Source of the DNA: Thiodiazotropha sp037384445
GTDB lineage: Bacteria; Pseudomonadota; Gammaproteobacteria; Chromatiales; Chromatiaceae
NCBI GenBank assembly: GCA_037384445.1
Contig: JARRNY010000078.1
Location: forward strand, 1 to 29,634
Reading direction: 5' to 3'
Length of the DNA stretch: 29,634 bases
The position numbers were made by a program, and so were the translations under genes. How positions within the stretch are numbered: position 1 is the first letter of the stretch; every line of letters starts with the position of its first letter. The notes below the pieces were generated by a model. That model was not told the DNA's origin. It did not search any database and saw nothing but the letters and a program-made list of their open reading frames with translations. Below, one piece after another: positions 17,557 to 25,891 of this stretch.

Positions 17557-18969
17557 TCAGAGGCTGAAGTACATGTCGAACTCCACCGGATGGGTGGTCA
17601 TGCGCATGGTGGTTACTTCTTCCATCTTCAGATCGATGTAGCCGTCGATCAGGTCATCAGTAAAGACGCCGCCAGCGGTCAGGAAGGCGCGATCCTCATT
17701 CAGTGCTTCCAGCGCCATATCAAGGCTGTGGCAGACGGTGGGGATACTGGCTGCCTCTTCGGCCGGCAGGTCGTAGAGGTCCTTATCCATAGCATCGCCT
17801 GGGTGGATCTTGTTCTGGATACCGTCCAGACCAGCCATCATCATGGCGGTGAAGGCCAGGTAAGGGTTGGCAGTCGGATCGGGGAAACGGACCTCGATGC
17901 GGCGACCCTTAGGGCTGGAATCCCATGGAATACGAATGGAAGCGGAACGGTTACGGGCAGAGTAGGCCAGCATGACCGGAGCCTCGAAGCCAGGTACCAG
18001 ACGCTTGTAGGAGTTGGTGGAGGCGTTGGTGAAGGCGTTCAGCGCACGGGCGTGTTTGATGATACCGCCGATGTAGTAGAGTGCGGTCTCGGACAGGCCA
18101 CCATACTGGTCACCGGCGAAGATGTTCTCGCCGCCTTTGGCCAGTGACTGATGCACGTGCATACCGGAACCGTTGTCACCAACGATTGGCTTCGGCATGA
18201 AGGTAGCGGTCTTGCCGTAGGCATGGGCTACGTTCCAGGTGCAGTACTTTTGGATCTGGACCCAGTCGGCGCGTTCGACCAGGGTGCTGAAGCGGGTACC
18301 GATCTCGCACTGTCCGGCAGTGGCTACCTCGTGGTGATGCACCTCGACAGGGACGCCCATCTCTTCCATTGCCAGGCACATGGCGCCACGCAGGTCATGC
18401 AGGGAGTCAACCGGGGGAACCGGGAAGTAGCCGCCCTTGACGCCAGGACGGTGACCGATGTTGCCGTCTTCGTAGACACGCTCTGAGTTCCACTCGGCCT
18501 CTTCGGAATCGACCTTGACCATGGAGCCGCTCATGTCGATGCTCCAACGAACGTCGTCGAGCACGAAAAACTCTGGCTCAGGACCGAAATAGGCAGCGTC
18601 AGCGATGCCGGTGGAGGCGAGATAGGCTTCTGCGCGCTTGGCTACAGAGCGGGGATCACGCTCATAACCCTGCATGGTGGTGGGCTCGAGGATGTCGCAG
18701 CGGACATTCATGGTGTTCTCGTCAGCGAACGGGTCCATCACTGCTGTCGCGTCTTCCGGCATCAGGATCATGTCGGATTCGTTGATGCCTTTCCAACCGG
18801 CGATGGAGGAGCCATCGAACATCTTGCCGTCGGTGAACATGTCTTCGCTGATCTGGTGTGCTGGCAGGGAGACATGCTGCTCCTTACCGCGGGTATCGGT
18901 GAAACGCAGATCGACAAACTTTACGTCATTGTCTTTGATCATCTTCAGGGCTTTCGAGGCCATCTTCAT
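17557..18969 (-). CDS. glnA: Glutamine synthetase type I
   Basis: 470 residues, the exact size of GSI-beta enzymes. It makes glutamine from glutamate, ammonia and ATP and forms a dodecamer. Visible motifs: MFDGSSIAGWKGINESDM, the ATP-binding/active-site stretch FGPEPEFFVLDDV, ammonia-site region VHHHEVATAGQCEIG, GSGMHVHQSL, KRLVPGFEAPV, RIPWDSSPKGRRIEVRFPD. The adenylylation loop DKDLYDLPAEEA contains the regulatory tyrosine, so control by GlnE is expected. The start ATG is followed by ASKALKMIKDND, and a long upstream region carries the sigma-54 promoter and NtrC boxes. It is monocistronic as far as the gap allows one to see. Confidence 0.98.
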   Translation of the reverse strand: MKMASKALKMIKDNDVKFVDLRFTDTRGKEQHVSLPAHQISEDMFTDGKMFDGSSIAGWKGINESDMILMPEDATAVMDPFADENTMNVRCDILEPTTMQGYERDPRSVAKRAEAYLASTGIADAAYFGPEPEFFVLDDVRWSIDMSGSMVKVDSEEAEWNSERVYEDGNIGHRPGVKGGYFPVPPVDSLHDLRGAMCLAMEEMGVPVEVHHHEVATAGQCEIGTRFSTLVERADWVQIQKYCTWNVAHAYGKTATFMPKPIVGDNGSGMHVHQSLAKGGENIFAGDQYGGLSETALYYIGGIIKHARALNAFTNASTNSYKRLVPGFEAPVMLAYSARNRSASIRIPWDSSPKGRRIEVRFPDPTANPYLAFTAMMMAGLDGIQNKIHPGDAMDKDLYDLPAEEAASIPTVCHSLDMALEALNEDRAFLTAGGVFTDDLIDGYIDLKMEEVTTMRMTTHPVEFDMYFSL

Positions 18970-19103
18970 CTCCAGGATTTATGGGTTATTCAATGCTGAG
19001 CTTAATGTTCTCCGCATAGGATTTCCTTCGGAGAGACACTTTTCAGCCACTCATAGCTTTGGCGGCCGGGAAACTATACCAGACGCTTTAGAAAACGCAT
19101 GAT

Positions 19104-19119
19104 TGCATGTTTCATGCCA
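19104..19119 (-). promoter_or_regulatory. Sigma-54 promoter of glnA
   Basis: On the minus strand TGGCATGAAACATGCA fits the consensus TGGCACG-N4-TTGCA, with two mismatches and correct spacing between GG and GC. Transcription would begin near 19093, giving a leader of about 124 bases before the glnA ATG. Confidence 0.8.
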
Positions 19120-19187
19120 CGTAAACTTCACTCAATACGGCACCAGGACCATCGGTCAATGCCGAATGAATCTGTGAAAAAATATCC

Positions 19188-19222
19188 AAATAAAAAAGGG
19201 GGTTAGCTGCATAAACTCCCTT
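19188..19222 (-). terminator. Rho-independent terminator of the CDF operon
   Basis: On the minus strand AAGGGAGTT pairs with AACCCCCTT (one A-C mismatch) around a 9-base loop, followed at once by TTTTTATTT. It lies 128 bases past the CDF stop, between the NtrC boxes and the glnA sigma-54 promoter, so it would isolate glnA from the upstream operon. Confidence 0.7.
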
Positions 19223-19302
19223 AAAACCAAACACTCGGCGCCAATTTAATCGATCAGCAAACCACCAAGGCTTTTGATCAGCCACGTATGATCAACCCAA
19301 CG

Positions 19303-19319
19303 CGCACCAAAACGGATCA
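19303..19319 (-). promoter_or_regulatory. NtrC box 2 of glnA (weaker)
   Basis: CGCACCAAAACGGATCA on the plus strand matches the NtrC consensus TGCACCAAAATGGTGCA at 12 of 17 bases. Its centre (19311) is 32 bp from that of the box at 19335-19351, about three helical turns, so two NtrC dimers would bind on the same face. The centre is about 218 bases upstream of the predicted start. Confidence 0.6.
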
Positions 19320-19334
19320 TTCCAGCGGTCGTCG

Positions 19335-19351
19335 TGCACTATAATGGTGCT
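19335..19351 (-). promoter_or_regulatory. NtrC box 1 of glnA (strong)
   Basis: TGCACTATAATGGTGCT on the plus strand is palindromic apart from its central spacer and last base, and is close to the E. coli glnA NtrC sites. It overlaps the first two bases of the CDF stop codon. Its core is shared exactly with the box upstream of ntrB. The centre lies about 250 bases upstream of the predicted glnA start, an enhancer-like position. Confidence 0.78.
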
Positions 19352-20501
19352 AACCAAACCAGATGCGCACACAGCGAAAAATCTCGGAATCTGTCAGCGC
19401 CTTTTGAAAGGCATGCTGCAGTTCGCCAGCCTCCTGTTTCGATTGATGGCAGACCAGGGGCAGGTAGAGATCCACATCGATTCTGCCTGAGAGGTAATGC
19501 AACACCAGGCGCCGGCGATCCTCGTAACAGGCAATATGCGACCAGAGTTCGTCCAGCAGCTCCTCCGCCTTGCGCCTCAGGGGCAATCCGACACAGGAGG
19601 GACCCTCCTCGTCGTCTTCAGGGTCGATGTGTACGGTCACATCTTCCAATACCTCGACCTTATCAATCAATCCATATTGCACCACCTCGGCGATACGATG
19701 TCCCTCGGAGACACTCAGCCAGGGATCGACCTGCACGTGCACATCCGCCAGGGCATGACCACCCAGACGCCGGGTTCGCAACATATGCACGCTATTGACC
19801 CCGGAGACATTGGCGATCACTTCACGGATCTTGTCCAGATGCTCCTCTTCCAGGCCGGTATCCGCCAACTCCTGAATGGCGCCCCATCCCAGGTTCCAGC
19901 CGATCTGTATCACCATCACACCGACCAATACAGCCGCGATGGCGTCCAGATAGGGCAAGCCCAGCATAGTGCCGCCGATACCCACCAATACCACTACCGA
20001 GGAGACCGAATCGCTACGATGATGCCAGGCATTGGCCCGCAGCAGATCGGAATTGACCTGATTGGCTAGATAGCGTGTATAAAAGAAGAGTCCTTCATTG
20101 GCCAGGATGGAGAAGAGTGCAATATAAAGGGTATAGGCCTCAGGATGTTTCAACTCCTCTGGGACAAACAGGCGTTCACCCGCATCCCACATGATGCCCA
20201 GACCGACGGCGATCAAAATCCCCCCCAAGACCATCGTACCGACCGTCTCGAATCGGCCATGCCCGTATGGGTGTGCTTGGTCCGGCTCCTCTCTGGCATG
20301 ACTCGCCGCAAAGAAAACCAGGGCGTCTGTCATCAGATCCGATAGCGAGTGGACACCATCCGCCACCAATGACTGTGACTGACCCAGCCAGCCGAACAGG
20401 ATCTTTGAAACTGCCAACACCGTATTGACCGCTGCACCGACCAGAGCCGACTGGCGACTGACACGATAGCGCTTATCCTTGGCATTTTCTGGTGAACTCA
20501 T
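19350..20501 (-). CDS. Cation diffusion facilitator (CDF) family metal exporter
   Basis: 383 residues. The CDF fold has six membrane helices with two metal-binding pairs, seen here as DGVHSLSDLMTD (helix 2) and HHRSDSVSSVV (helix 5, after NAWHHRSD), plus the loop PDQAHPYGHGRFETV. The cytoplasmic C-terminal domain carries the usual HALADVHVQVDPWLSVSEGH pattern. Such proteins expel Zn2+, Fe2+, Cd2+ or Mn2+ by proton exchange; the metal cannot be assigned from the residues. The tail (about 300-383) is longer than in E. coli FieF and has HIDPEDDEEG then a CYEDRRR-type segment. The ATG overlaps the TusA-like stop by 4 bases (ATGA), so translation is coupled. Confidence 0.9.
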   Translation of the reverse strand: MSSPENAKDKRYRVSRQSALVGAAVNTVLAVSKILFGWLGQSQSLVADGVHSLSDLMTDALVFFAASHAREEPDQAHPYGHGRFETVGTMVLGGILIAVGLGIMWDAGERLFVPEELKHPEAYTLYIALFSILANEGLFFYTRYLANQVNSDLLRANAWHHRSDSVSSVVVLVGIGGTMLGLPYLDAIAAVLVGVMVIQIGWNLGWGAIQELADTGLEEEHLDKIREVIANVSGVNSVHMLRTRRLGGHALADVHVQVDPWLSVSEGHRIAEVVQYGLIDKVEVLEDVTVHIDPEDDEEGPSCVGLPLRRKAEELLDELWSHIACYEDRRRLVLHYLSGRIDVDLYLPLVCHQSKQEAGELQHAFQKALTDSEIFRCVRIWFG

Positions 20502-20737
20502 GACAAATCCTTCGGACCAACTTCGACCACAACGAAATATTCGCCCGCCTCACTACGGGTTTCAACCACCCGATGGCCGTTGATCCTCGACCAGGCGGGT
20601 ATATCGGTCAAGGCACCCGGATCGGTACAGACCGCCTCGACCACTGTCCCCTCGGCTAGATCCTCTACGGCCGATTGCACCCGGATCACCGGCATGGGGC
20701 ACAACAATCGGCGGCAATCGACAATCTGCCGATTCAC
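20498..20737 (-). CDS. TusA-like sulfurtransferase (sulfur carrier)
   Basis: 79 residues from GTG 20737, chosen over the GTG at 20746 because AAGGAG lies 8 bases before it and it overlaps the upstream stop as GTGA. TusA-family proteins carry persulfide sulfur on a conserved cysteine. Here it is Cys13 in VDCRRLLCPMPVIRVQ, where CPMP is the family motif (CPxP). The rest fits the two-layer alpha/beta fold: LAEGTVVEAVCTDPGAL, DIPAWSRINGHRVVE, GEYFVVVEV. It likely receives sulfur for tRNA thiolation or for the neighbouring PP-loop enzyme, or for sulfur oxidation if this is a sulfur oxidiser. It is in an operon with both neighbours. Confidence 0.85.
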   Translation of the reverse strand: MNRQIVDCRRLLCPMPVIRVQSAVEDLAEGTVVEAVCTDPGALTDIPAWSRINGHRVVETRSEAGEYFVVVEVGPKDLS

Positions 20738-21777
20738 AAAACCCACTCCTTGGGAATTTCATGGGCGGGCAACGGCTTTACCGTCAGCTCCCGAGCTTGG
20801 CCATCGATATCGGTGAATTCAAGTGTCACCTGCTCTGCACTTCGACCCTGGCTGTACCGGGCCACCAGACGGGCAGCCAACTGTAACTCCTGATCATCGA
20901 ACTGGCCGTCGATCAGCGCCAATGGTCCTGGATGGCTGACGGTTGTCAGGTGTGCATACTGGTGTCGATAACCGCGCAGGAAATTCCCTTCCCCCTCCTC
21001 GCGCGAGATGATCAGCTTGTAGCCAGGGGCAGGGCGGATATGGCGCCCGACTTTCAACAGCATGATGTCATCCATCTCATACTGCTTATCGCCGCGGGCC
21101 TGCCACAGGTCGGCCAGTTTTACCGAGTATTGAGCGTCAGTCAGGAAACAGCAGCCCCCCGCCGGCTGGGCATAGTCTTCGAAACCAAACTTTGCCGCCA
21201 ACGCCATCTGCGGTTTACGGCTGCGGCCGGAAAAATCATACAGACGCTCACGATCAACCCAACCTTCACGCTCGGGCAGCGTTTCGGGCAGATTCCTGGC
21301 ACACAGCGGCCGCAGCAGCAGATCCTCAGCTCCAGACTCACCGGCAACGATCGGCAGGGTCTGCTTGCGCTGAGACATGGGGCGTTGACCCATCACCTCA
21401 CCGGTGATGATGAAATCGAAGCCCTTGGCTTTAATCCACTCCAGCGCCTTGCCGACCATGAAAATCTTACAGTCGAGGCAGGGGTTGAGGTTGGCCCCGT
21501 AGCCGTGCTTCGGGTTTAGAACCACCTGCTTGTAATCCTCGACGATGTCGATGATGTGGAGCTTGATTCCCAGTTGCTCGGCTACCCAAAGCGCATTATT
21601 ACGCTTCTCCTTTTTACGGTCCTTTTTGCGAATGGCGTGGGTATGCCCCTCGACACAGAAGCCAGTGTAGAAGTTGATGCCCTCGACGTGGATGCCTTGC
21701 TCCTGCATCACCCGGGCCGCCAGCAGGGAGTCCAATCCCCCGGAAATCAGTGCCGCTGCTTTGCGTTGTCTGCTCAT
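20734..21777 (-). CDS. PP-loop ATPase of the MnmA/ThiI-like thiolation class
   Basis: 347 residues. N-terminal adenylation (PP-loop) domain with ALISGGLDSLLAARV, then FYTGFCVEGH, basic KKDRKKEKRNN, and NPCLDCKIFMV, whose paired cysteines could handle the activated uridine and the persulfide. A further pair of cysteines appears in PAGGCCFLTD. The C-terminal half (GRHIRPAPGYKLIISREEGEGNFL) is not the usual MnmA or ThiI arrangement. Proteins of this type are often named tRNA 2-thiouridine-like or 4-thiouridine-like synthases; the target base is unproven. It is the first gene of a three-gene operon with a TusA carrier, a natural sulfur donor, and a metal exporter. Confidence 0.8.
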   Translation of the reverse strand: MSRQRKAAALISGGLDSLLAARVMQEQGIHVEGINFYTGFCVEGHTHAIRKKDRKKEKRNNALWVAEQLGIKLHIIDIVEDYKQVVLNPKHGYGANLNPCLDCKIFMVGKALEWIKAKGFDFIITGEVMGQRPMSQRKQTLPIVAGESGAEDLLLRPLCARNLPETLPEREGWVDRERLYDFSGRSRKPQMALAAKFGFEDYAQPAGGCCFLTDAQYSVKLADLWQARGDKQYEMDDIMLLKVGRHIRPAPGYKLIISREEGEGNFLRGYRHQYAHLTTVSHPGPLALIDGQFDDQELQLAARLVARYSQGRSAEQVTLEFTDIDGQARELTVKPLPAHEIPKEWVL

Positions 21778-21824
21778 AACTCGTGTGGTGGTCGGTAGGG
21801 GACGCTTTGTGAAACGAATCGGCG

Positions 21825-21830
21825 ATTATA
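21825..21830 (-). promoter_or_regulatory. Candidate -10 box for the PP-loop operon
   Basis: On the minus strand TATAAT sits 48 bases before the ATG at 21777. No clear -35 box is found at 16-18 bases, so this is a partial match. Confidence 0.4.
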
Positions 21831-21932
21831 CGGCATGCCTTGTGTGACAGCACCCGAAACAGCCACTCTGAAAAGAGCAAAAATCTACTCTCCCCTATCT
21901 GTCACAGGTTAGCCAACCCCCCGCCACACCGT

Positions 21933-21938
21933 TATACT
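21933..21938 (+). promoter_or_regulatory. Candidate -10 box for the glyQ operon
   Basis: TATACT lies 36 bases before the GTG start of glyQ. The -35 region is poor (TTAGCC-like). Confidence 0.35.
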
Positions 21939-21973
21939 GTCGCGGTTTTTCATCCATATATGCGGGATCACTT

Positions 21974-22912
21974 GTGAATCAAGCGTCAACCGAACAGACA
22001 AACGGCAAACTGACCTTTCAGCAACTCATCTTCAAGCTACAGGAATATTGGGCGCGTCAAGGCTGCGTCATCCTGCAGCCGTATGACATGGAGATGGGTG
22101 CAGGCACTTTCCACACTGCCACCTTCCTGCGCTCCATCGGCCCCGAGCCTTGGAATGCGGCCTATGTGCAGCCCTCCCGCAGACCCACTGACGGACGCTA
22201 CGGCGAGAACCCCAACCGACTGCAGCACTACTACCAGTACCAGGTGGTAATGAAGCCATCGCCAAAGGATATCCAACAGCTCTACCTTGGCTCACTGCAG
22301 GAGCTCGGTCTCGATCTGAACCTGCATGATATCCGCTTCGTCGAAGACAACTGGGAGTCACCCACCCTCGGTGCCTGGGGTCTCGGTTGGGAGGTCTGGC
22401 TCAATGGCATGGAGGTCACCCAGTTTACCTATTTCCAGCAGGTCGGTGGTCTCGATTGCCGTCCTGTCACCGGCGAAATCACCTACGGTCTGGAACGCAT
22501 CGCTATGTACCTGCAGGGCGTGGAGAGTGTCTTCGACCTGGTCTGGACCGAAGGCCCGCAGGGACCCGTCACCTATGGCGACGTCTTCCATCAGAACGAG
22601 GTGGAGCAATCGGCCTACAATTTCGAACATGCCGATGTGCCTTTTCTCTTCAGTCTATTCGACCAATGTGAAAAGGACTCCAACCGACTGATCGAGGCAG
22701 GCTTGCCGCTGCCAGCCTATGAACAGGTACTCAAGGCCTCGCACACCTTTAACCTGCTCGATGCACGCCACGCCATCTCAGTCACCGAACGACAGCGTTT
22801 TATCCTGCGGGTACGCTCGCTGGCACGCGCCGTCGCACAAGCCTATTTTGAAGCACGAGAAAAGCTCGGGTTCCCTCTGTTGAAGAGCCAAAAGGAGGTG
22901 GCCAATGGCTGA
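21974..22912 (+). CDS. glyQ: Glycyl-tRNA synthetase alpha subunit
   Basis: 312 residues, typical for the catalytic alpha chain of the bacterial alpha2-beta2 enzyme. The start is GTG 21974; no better start lies before the conserved core. Class II aminoacylation motifs are recognisable: LKLQEYW-like QLIFKLQEYWARQGC, ILQPYDMEMGAGTFHTATFL, YVQPSRRPTDGRYGENPNRL, GWEVWLNGMEVTQFTYFQQV, ITYGLERIAMYLQGV. Charges tRNA-Gly together with GlyS. It opens an operon that runs to plsC; the glyS start lies 8 bases before its stop. Confidence 0.97.
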   Translation: MNQASTEQTNGKLTFQQLIFKLQEYWARQGCVILQPYDMEMGAGTFHTATFLRSIGPEPWNAAYVQPSRRPTDGRYGENPNRLQHYYQYQVVMKPSPKDIQQLYLGSLQELGLDLNLHDIRFVEDNWESPTLGAWGLGWEVWLNGMEVTQFTYFQQVGGLDCRPVTGEITYGLERIAMYLQGVESVFDLVWTEGPQGPVTYGDVFHQNEVEQSAYNFEHADVPFLFSLFDQCEKDSNRLIEAGLPLPAYEQVLKASHTFNLLDARHAISVTERQRFILRVRSLARAVAQAYFEAREKLGFPLLKSQKEVANG

Positions 22913-24989
22913 TCGCGCTACCCTGCTGTTCGAACTTGGCACTGAAGAACTCCCGCCAAAAGCCTTGAAGCGGTTATCCGATGCACTCACCGAGCAGTTT
23001 GTCGCTGGCCTGAAAAAGGCCGGTCTCGAACACGGTGAAGTCGAAAGCTTTGCAACCCCTCGCCGGCTTGCTCTGCGCATTCAGAACTGCATGACGAAAC
23101 AGCCAGACCGGCAAATTGAACGTCGCGGTCCTGCGCTGCAGGCGGCCTTCGATGCTGACGGTAATCCAAGTAAAGCCGCTGAAGGTTTCGCCCGCTCCTG
23201 CGGCACATCGGTCGATCAACTCTCGAAGCTGGAGACCGACAAGGGCACCTGGCTCGCCTATCAGGTCGAGGAGAAGGGTCATGCCGCCTCCCAACTGCTC
23301 CCGGATATCGCCGAACTGGCGCTGAACAAGCTACCCATTCCCAAACGCATGCGTTGGGGCGCATCTGAGGCTCAATTCGTACGCCCAGTACACTGGTTGC
23401 TATTCATTCATGGTGATGCGGTCATCGACTGCACCCTGCTCGATGCCAATGCCGGCCGCTTGACCTACGGCCATCGTTTTCACCATAGCGCGCCCATAAC
23501 CATCTACAATGCGGAAGACTACGATTCGGTGCTGCATGACCTGGGTAAGGTGATTGCCAGTTTCGACATGAGAAAAGCAAAAATCCGCCAGGCCGTCGAA
23601 CAGAGTGCGGCTTCCGTGGGTGGTCGTCCGGATCTCGATGAGGATCTGCTCGAAGAGGTCACTGCCCTCAACGAGTGGCCGGTGCCGATCAGCGCCAGTT
23701 TCGAAGAGCGCTTCCTGCAGGTCCCCCAGGAGGCACTGATTGCCACCATGAAGGGCAACCAGAAGTACTTCCCCCTGTTCGATAGCGAAGGCCGGCTGAT
23801 GAATCACTTCATCACCATTGCCAACATCGAGAGCCCGCAACCTGAGCTGATCCAGGAGGGTAACCAGCGTGTGATCCGTCCCCGTCTCGCCGATGCCATG
23901 TTCTTCTGGGAGCAGGACGGCAAACATCGACTGGAAGATCACCTGGAATCCCTCAAACAGGTCGTGTTCCAGAATAAGCTTGGCTCTATGTATGACAAAT
24001 CGGAACGGGTCGCCAAGCTGGCCGAACTGATTGCCATCGAGATCGGCGGCGACCCCGATCTTGCCCACCGTGCCGGATTGCTCAGCCGCTGTGATCTGAT
24101 GACAGACATGGTCTTCGAGTTCCCGGAGATGCAGGGTGTGATGGGCCGCTACCAGGCACAACGCGATGGTGAAGATGCCGAACTGGCTCAGGCAATGGAC
24201 GAGTTCTACATGCCGCGCTTCTCCGGTGACCAGCTGCCACAGACCCGTACCGGTATCGCTATCTCACTGGCTGAGAAGCTCGATACCCTGGTCGGTATCT
24301 TTGGCATCGGGCAACGCCCGACCGGTGACAAAGATCCCTTTGCACTGCGTCGTGCCGCACTCGGTGCACTGCGCATCATACGTGAGCACTCACTTACTCT
24401 TTATCTCAGGGGATTGCTGGAAGCTGTGGCTGAAAACATGGCAGAGCGGCTGTCCGAATCCCAGATCGCCAGTGACGTCTATGACTTCATGATCGAGCGA
24501 CTGAAGGGTATCTATCAGGATGAAGGAATCGATCTCGATCTCTTCCAGGCAGTTGCTGCCGTCTCTCCGGATACCATCGCCGATTTCGATCTGCGCGTTC
24601 ATGCGATGCAGGCATTCAGACAACTTCCTGAAGCAACCAGCCTGGCCGCCGCCAACAAGCGTATCCGGAATATCCTGAAAAAGAACGCTGAACCCCTACC
24701 CATGCGCGCCGATGAATCCCTGTTTCAAGATCAGGCAGAACGGGATCTGCTGGCCAGACTCGACGAACTCACACCGCTGGCGCAACCCCTGTTCGACCGT
24801 GGTGAGTATGCGGAGGGCTTAACTATCCTTGCATCACTCAAACAGCCCGTTGACGACTTCTTTGATCAGGTCATGGTCATGGCTGACGATCCCAATCTGC
24901 GCATTAACCGCCTTGCTTTGTTGGCCCAGTTGGAGAGCCAGTTTCTTAGCGTTGCCGACATCTCACTGCTACAGGACAGCGGCGCATGA
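22905..24989 (+). CDS. glyS: Glycyl-tRNA synthetase beta subunit
   Basis: 694 residues, as in E. coli GlyS (about 689). It binds tRNA and has an anticodon-binding and HD-like domain. Its start has an excellent AAGGAGG site inside the glyQ end and it overlaps glyQ by 8 bases. Characteristic segments: LLFELGTEELPPKAL at the N-terminus, FATPRRLALRI, MKGNQKYFPLFD, FFWEQDGKHRLEDHL, AHRAGLLSRCDLMTDMVFEF, and the C-terminal RFSGDQLPQTRTGIAISLAEK to PVDDFFDQVMVMADD. The frame is clean from end to end. Confidence 0.97.
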   Translation: MADRATLLFELGTEELPPKALKRLSDALTEQFVAGLKKAGLEHGEVESFATPRRLALRIQNCMTKQPDRQIERRGPALQAAFDADGNPSKAAEGFARSCGTSVDQLSKLETDKGTWLAYQVEEKGHAASQLLPDIAELALNKLPIPKRMRWGASEAQFVRPVHWLLFIHGDAVIDCTLLDANAGRLTYGHRFHHSAPITIYNAEDYDSVLHDLGKVIASFDMRKAKIRQAVEQSAASVGGRPDLDEDLLEEVTALNEWPVPISASFEERFLQVPQEALIATMKGNQKYFPLFDSEGRLMNHFITIANIESPQPELIQEGNQRVIRPRLADAMFFWEQDGKHRLEDHLESLKQVVFQNKLGSMYDKSERVAKLAELIAIEIGGDPDLAHRAGLLSRCDLMTDMVFEFPEMQGVMGRYQAQRDGEDAELAQAMDEFYMPRFSGDQLPQTRTGIAISLAEKLDTLVGIFGIGQRPTGDKDPFALRRAALGALRIIREHSLTLYLRGLLEAVAENMAERLSESQIASDVYDFMIERLKGIYQDEGIDLDLFQAVAAVSPDTIADFDLRVHAMQAFRQLPEATSLAAANKRIRNILKKNAEPLPMRADESLFQDQAERDLLARLDELTPLAQPLFDRGEYAEGLTILASLKQPVDDFFDQVMVMADDPNLRINRLALLAQLESQFLSVADISLLQDSGA

Positions 24990-25324
24990 GGGATTCCTAC
25001 GCTGCCATGCTGGACGCTGTTCAGGCCTTCCACGACAAGCACCGGTTTAAAGAGACCGGTGGTGAGGAGATGACCTATCGCATCGCTCTAATGGCTGAGG
25101 AACTCGGCGAAATTTCCTCCTGTGTAACCAAGGGTAAAACCAAGGAAGCTCTGGCTGAAGAGGTTGCAGATCTACTCATACTCGTCATTGGCACCGCCAT
25201 CGCTCAGGACTTCGATCTCAACCAATCCTTTTGGGATAAGATGGCAAAGCTGGATAAACGCTCTTCCCGTATGATCAATGGACGCATCCGGGTCTCTGAA
25301 TTCAGGGACGTAGACAGTGAGTAA
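24986..25324 (+). CDS. MazG-like nucleotide pyrophosphohydrolase
   Basis: 112 residues. The all-alpha NTP-PPase (MazG) motif is present as MAEELGEISSC (E-E-x-x-E) followed by LAEEVADLLILV (E-x-x-D), the metal-binding acids of single-domain MazG proteins. It probably hydrolyses nucleoside triphosphates or dCTP-like substrates to monophosphates, perhaps cleaning damaged nucleotides. Its ATG overlaps the glyS stop (ATGA), so it is translationally coupled. Single-domain members also occur in archaea and phages; function here is inferred from the motif. Confidence 0.85.
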   Translation: MRDSYAAMLDAVQAFHDKHRFKETGGEEMTYRIALMAEELGEISSCVTKGKTKEALAEEVADLLILVIGTAIAQDFDLNQSFWDKMAKLDKRSSRMINGRIRVSEFRDVDSE

Positions 25325-25336
25325 GTATTCACTCCC

Positions 25337-25891
25337 ATGAAATTTGTCATATTGGACAGGGATGGTGTCATTAATCAGGACTCCGACGACTACATCAAGT
25401 CTCCCGACGAGTGGGTACCGATCGACGGTAGCCTGAGCGCAATTGCGCGGCTAAGTCGTGCCGGTTTTCGCATCTTCGTCGCAACCAATCAATCAGGCAT
25501 TGCCCGAGGCCTGTTCGATATCGAAACCCTGCATGCCATCCATCACAAGATGCTGCAGGAGATACAACATCTTGGCGGGACCATCGATGCCATTCTATTC
25601 TGCCCCCACGGTCCTGATGACCAATGTGACTGCCGCAAACCGGCACCCGGACTTTATCTTGAGATAGGCAACCGTACCGGACAGTCACTCAACGGAGTCC
25701 CTGTCATTGGCGACTCGCTTAGAGACTTAAAAGCGGCTGAAACGGTCGGCGCCAGACCCATCCTGGTAAAAACCGGTAAAGGGAGACGTACACTCGAGCA
25801 AAATCCACAAGAAGTTGCTCAAATGTGTATTTACAACGACCTGTCGAGTGCCGTCGATATGCTACTTCTTGAACAGGGACAAACGGCATGA
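25337..25891 (+). CDS. gmhB: D-glycero-beta-D-manno-heptose-1,7-bisphosphate 7-phosphatase
   Basis: 184 residues, HAD-superfamily phosphatase, normal for GmhB. Nucleophile motif ILDRDGVINQDS; second motif VATNQSGIARG; a cysteine/histidine zinc site in CPHGPDDQCDCRKPAPGL; and IGDSLRDLKAAE near the end. It removes the 7-phosphate in ADP-heptose synthesis for lipopolysaccharide core. Starts 12 bases after the MazG-like stop; no good ribosome binding site is visible, so it may depend on coupling. Its stop overlaps the plsC start by 4 bases. Confidence 0.93.
   Translation: MKFVILDRDGVINQDSDDYIKSPDEWVPIDGSLSAIARLSRAGFRIFVATNQSGIARGLFDIETLHAIHHKMLQEIQHLGGTIDAILFCPHGPDDQCDCRKPAPGLYLEIGNRTGQSLNGVPVIGDSLRDLKAAETVGARPILVKTGKGRRTLEQNPQEVAQMCIYNDLSSAVDMLLLEQGQTA

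Noticed and set aside
17545..18147. Antisense open frame (200 codons) over glnA
   Set aside because: glnA is full length and intact on the minus strand.
23400..24161. Antisense open frame (253 codons) over glyS
   Set aside because: GlyS homology is clear and continuous on the plus strand, so this is a shadow.
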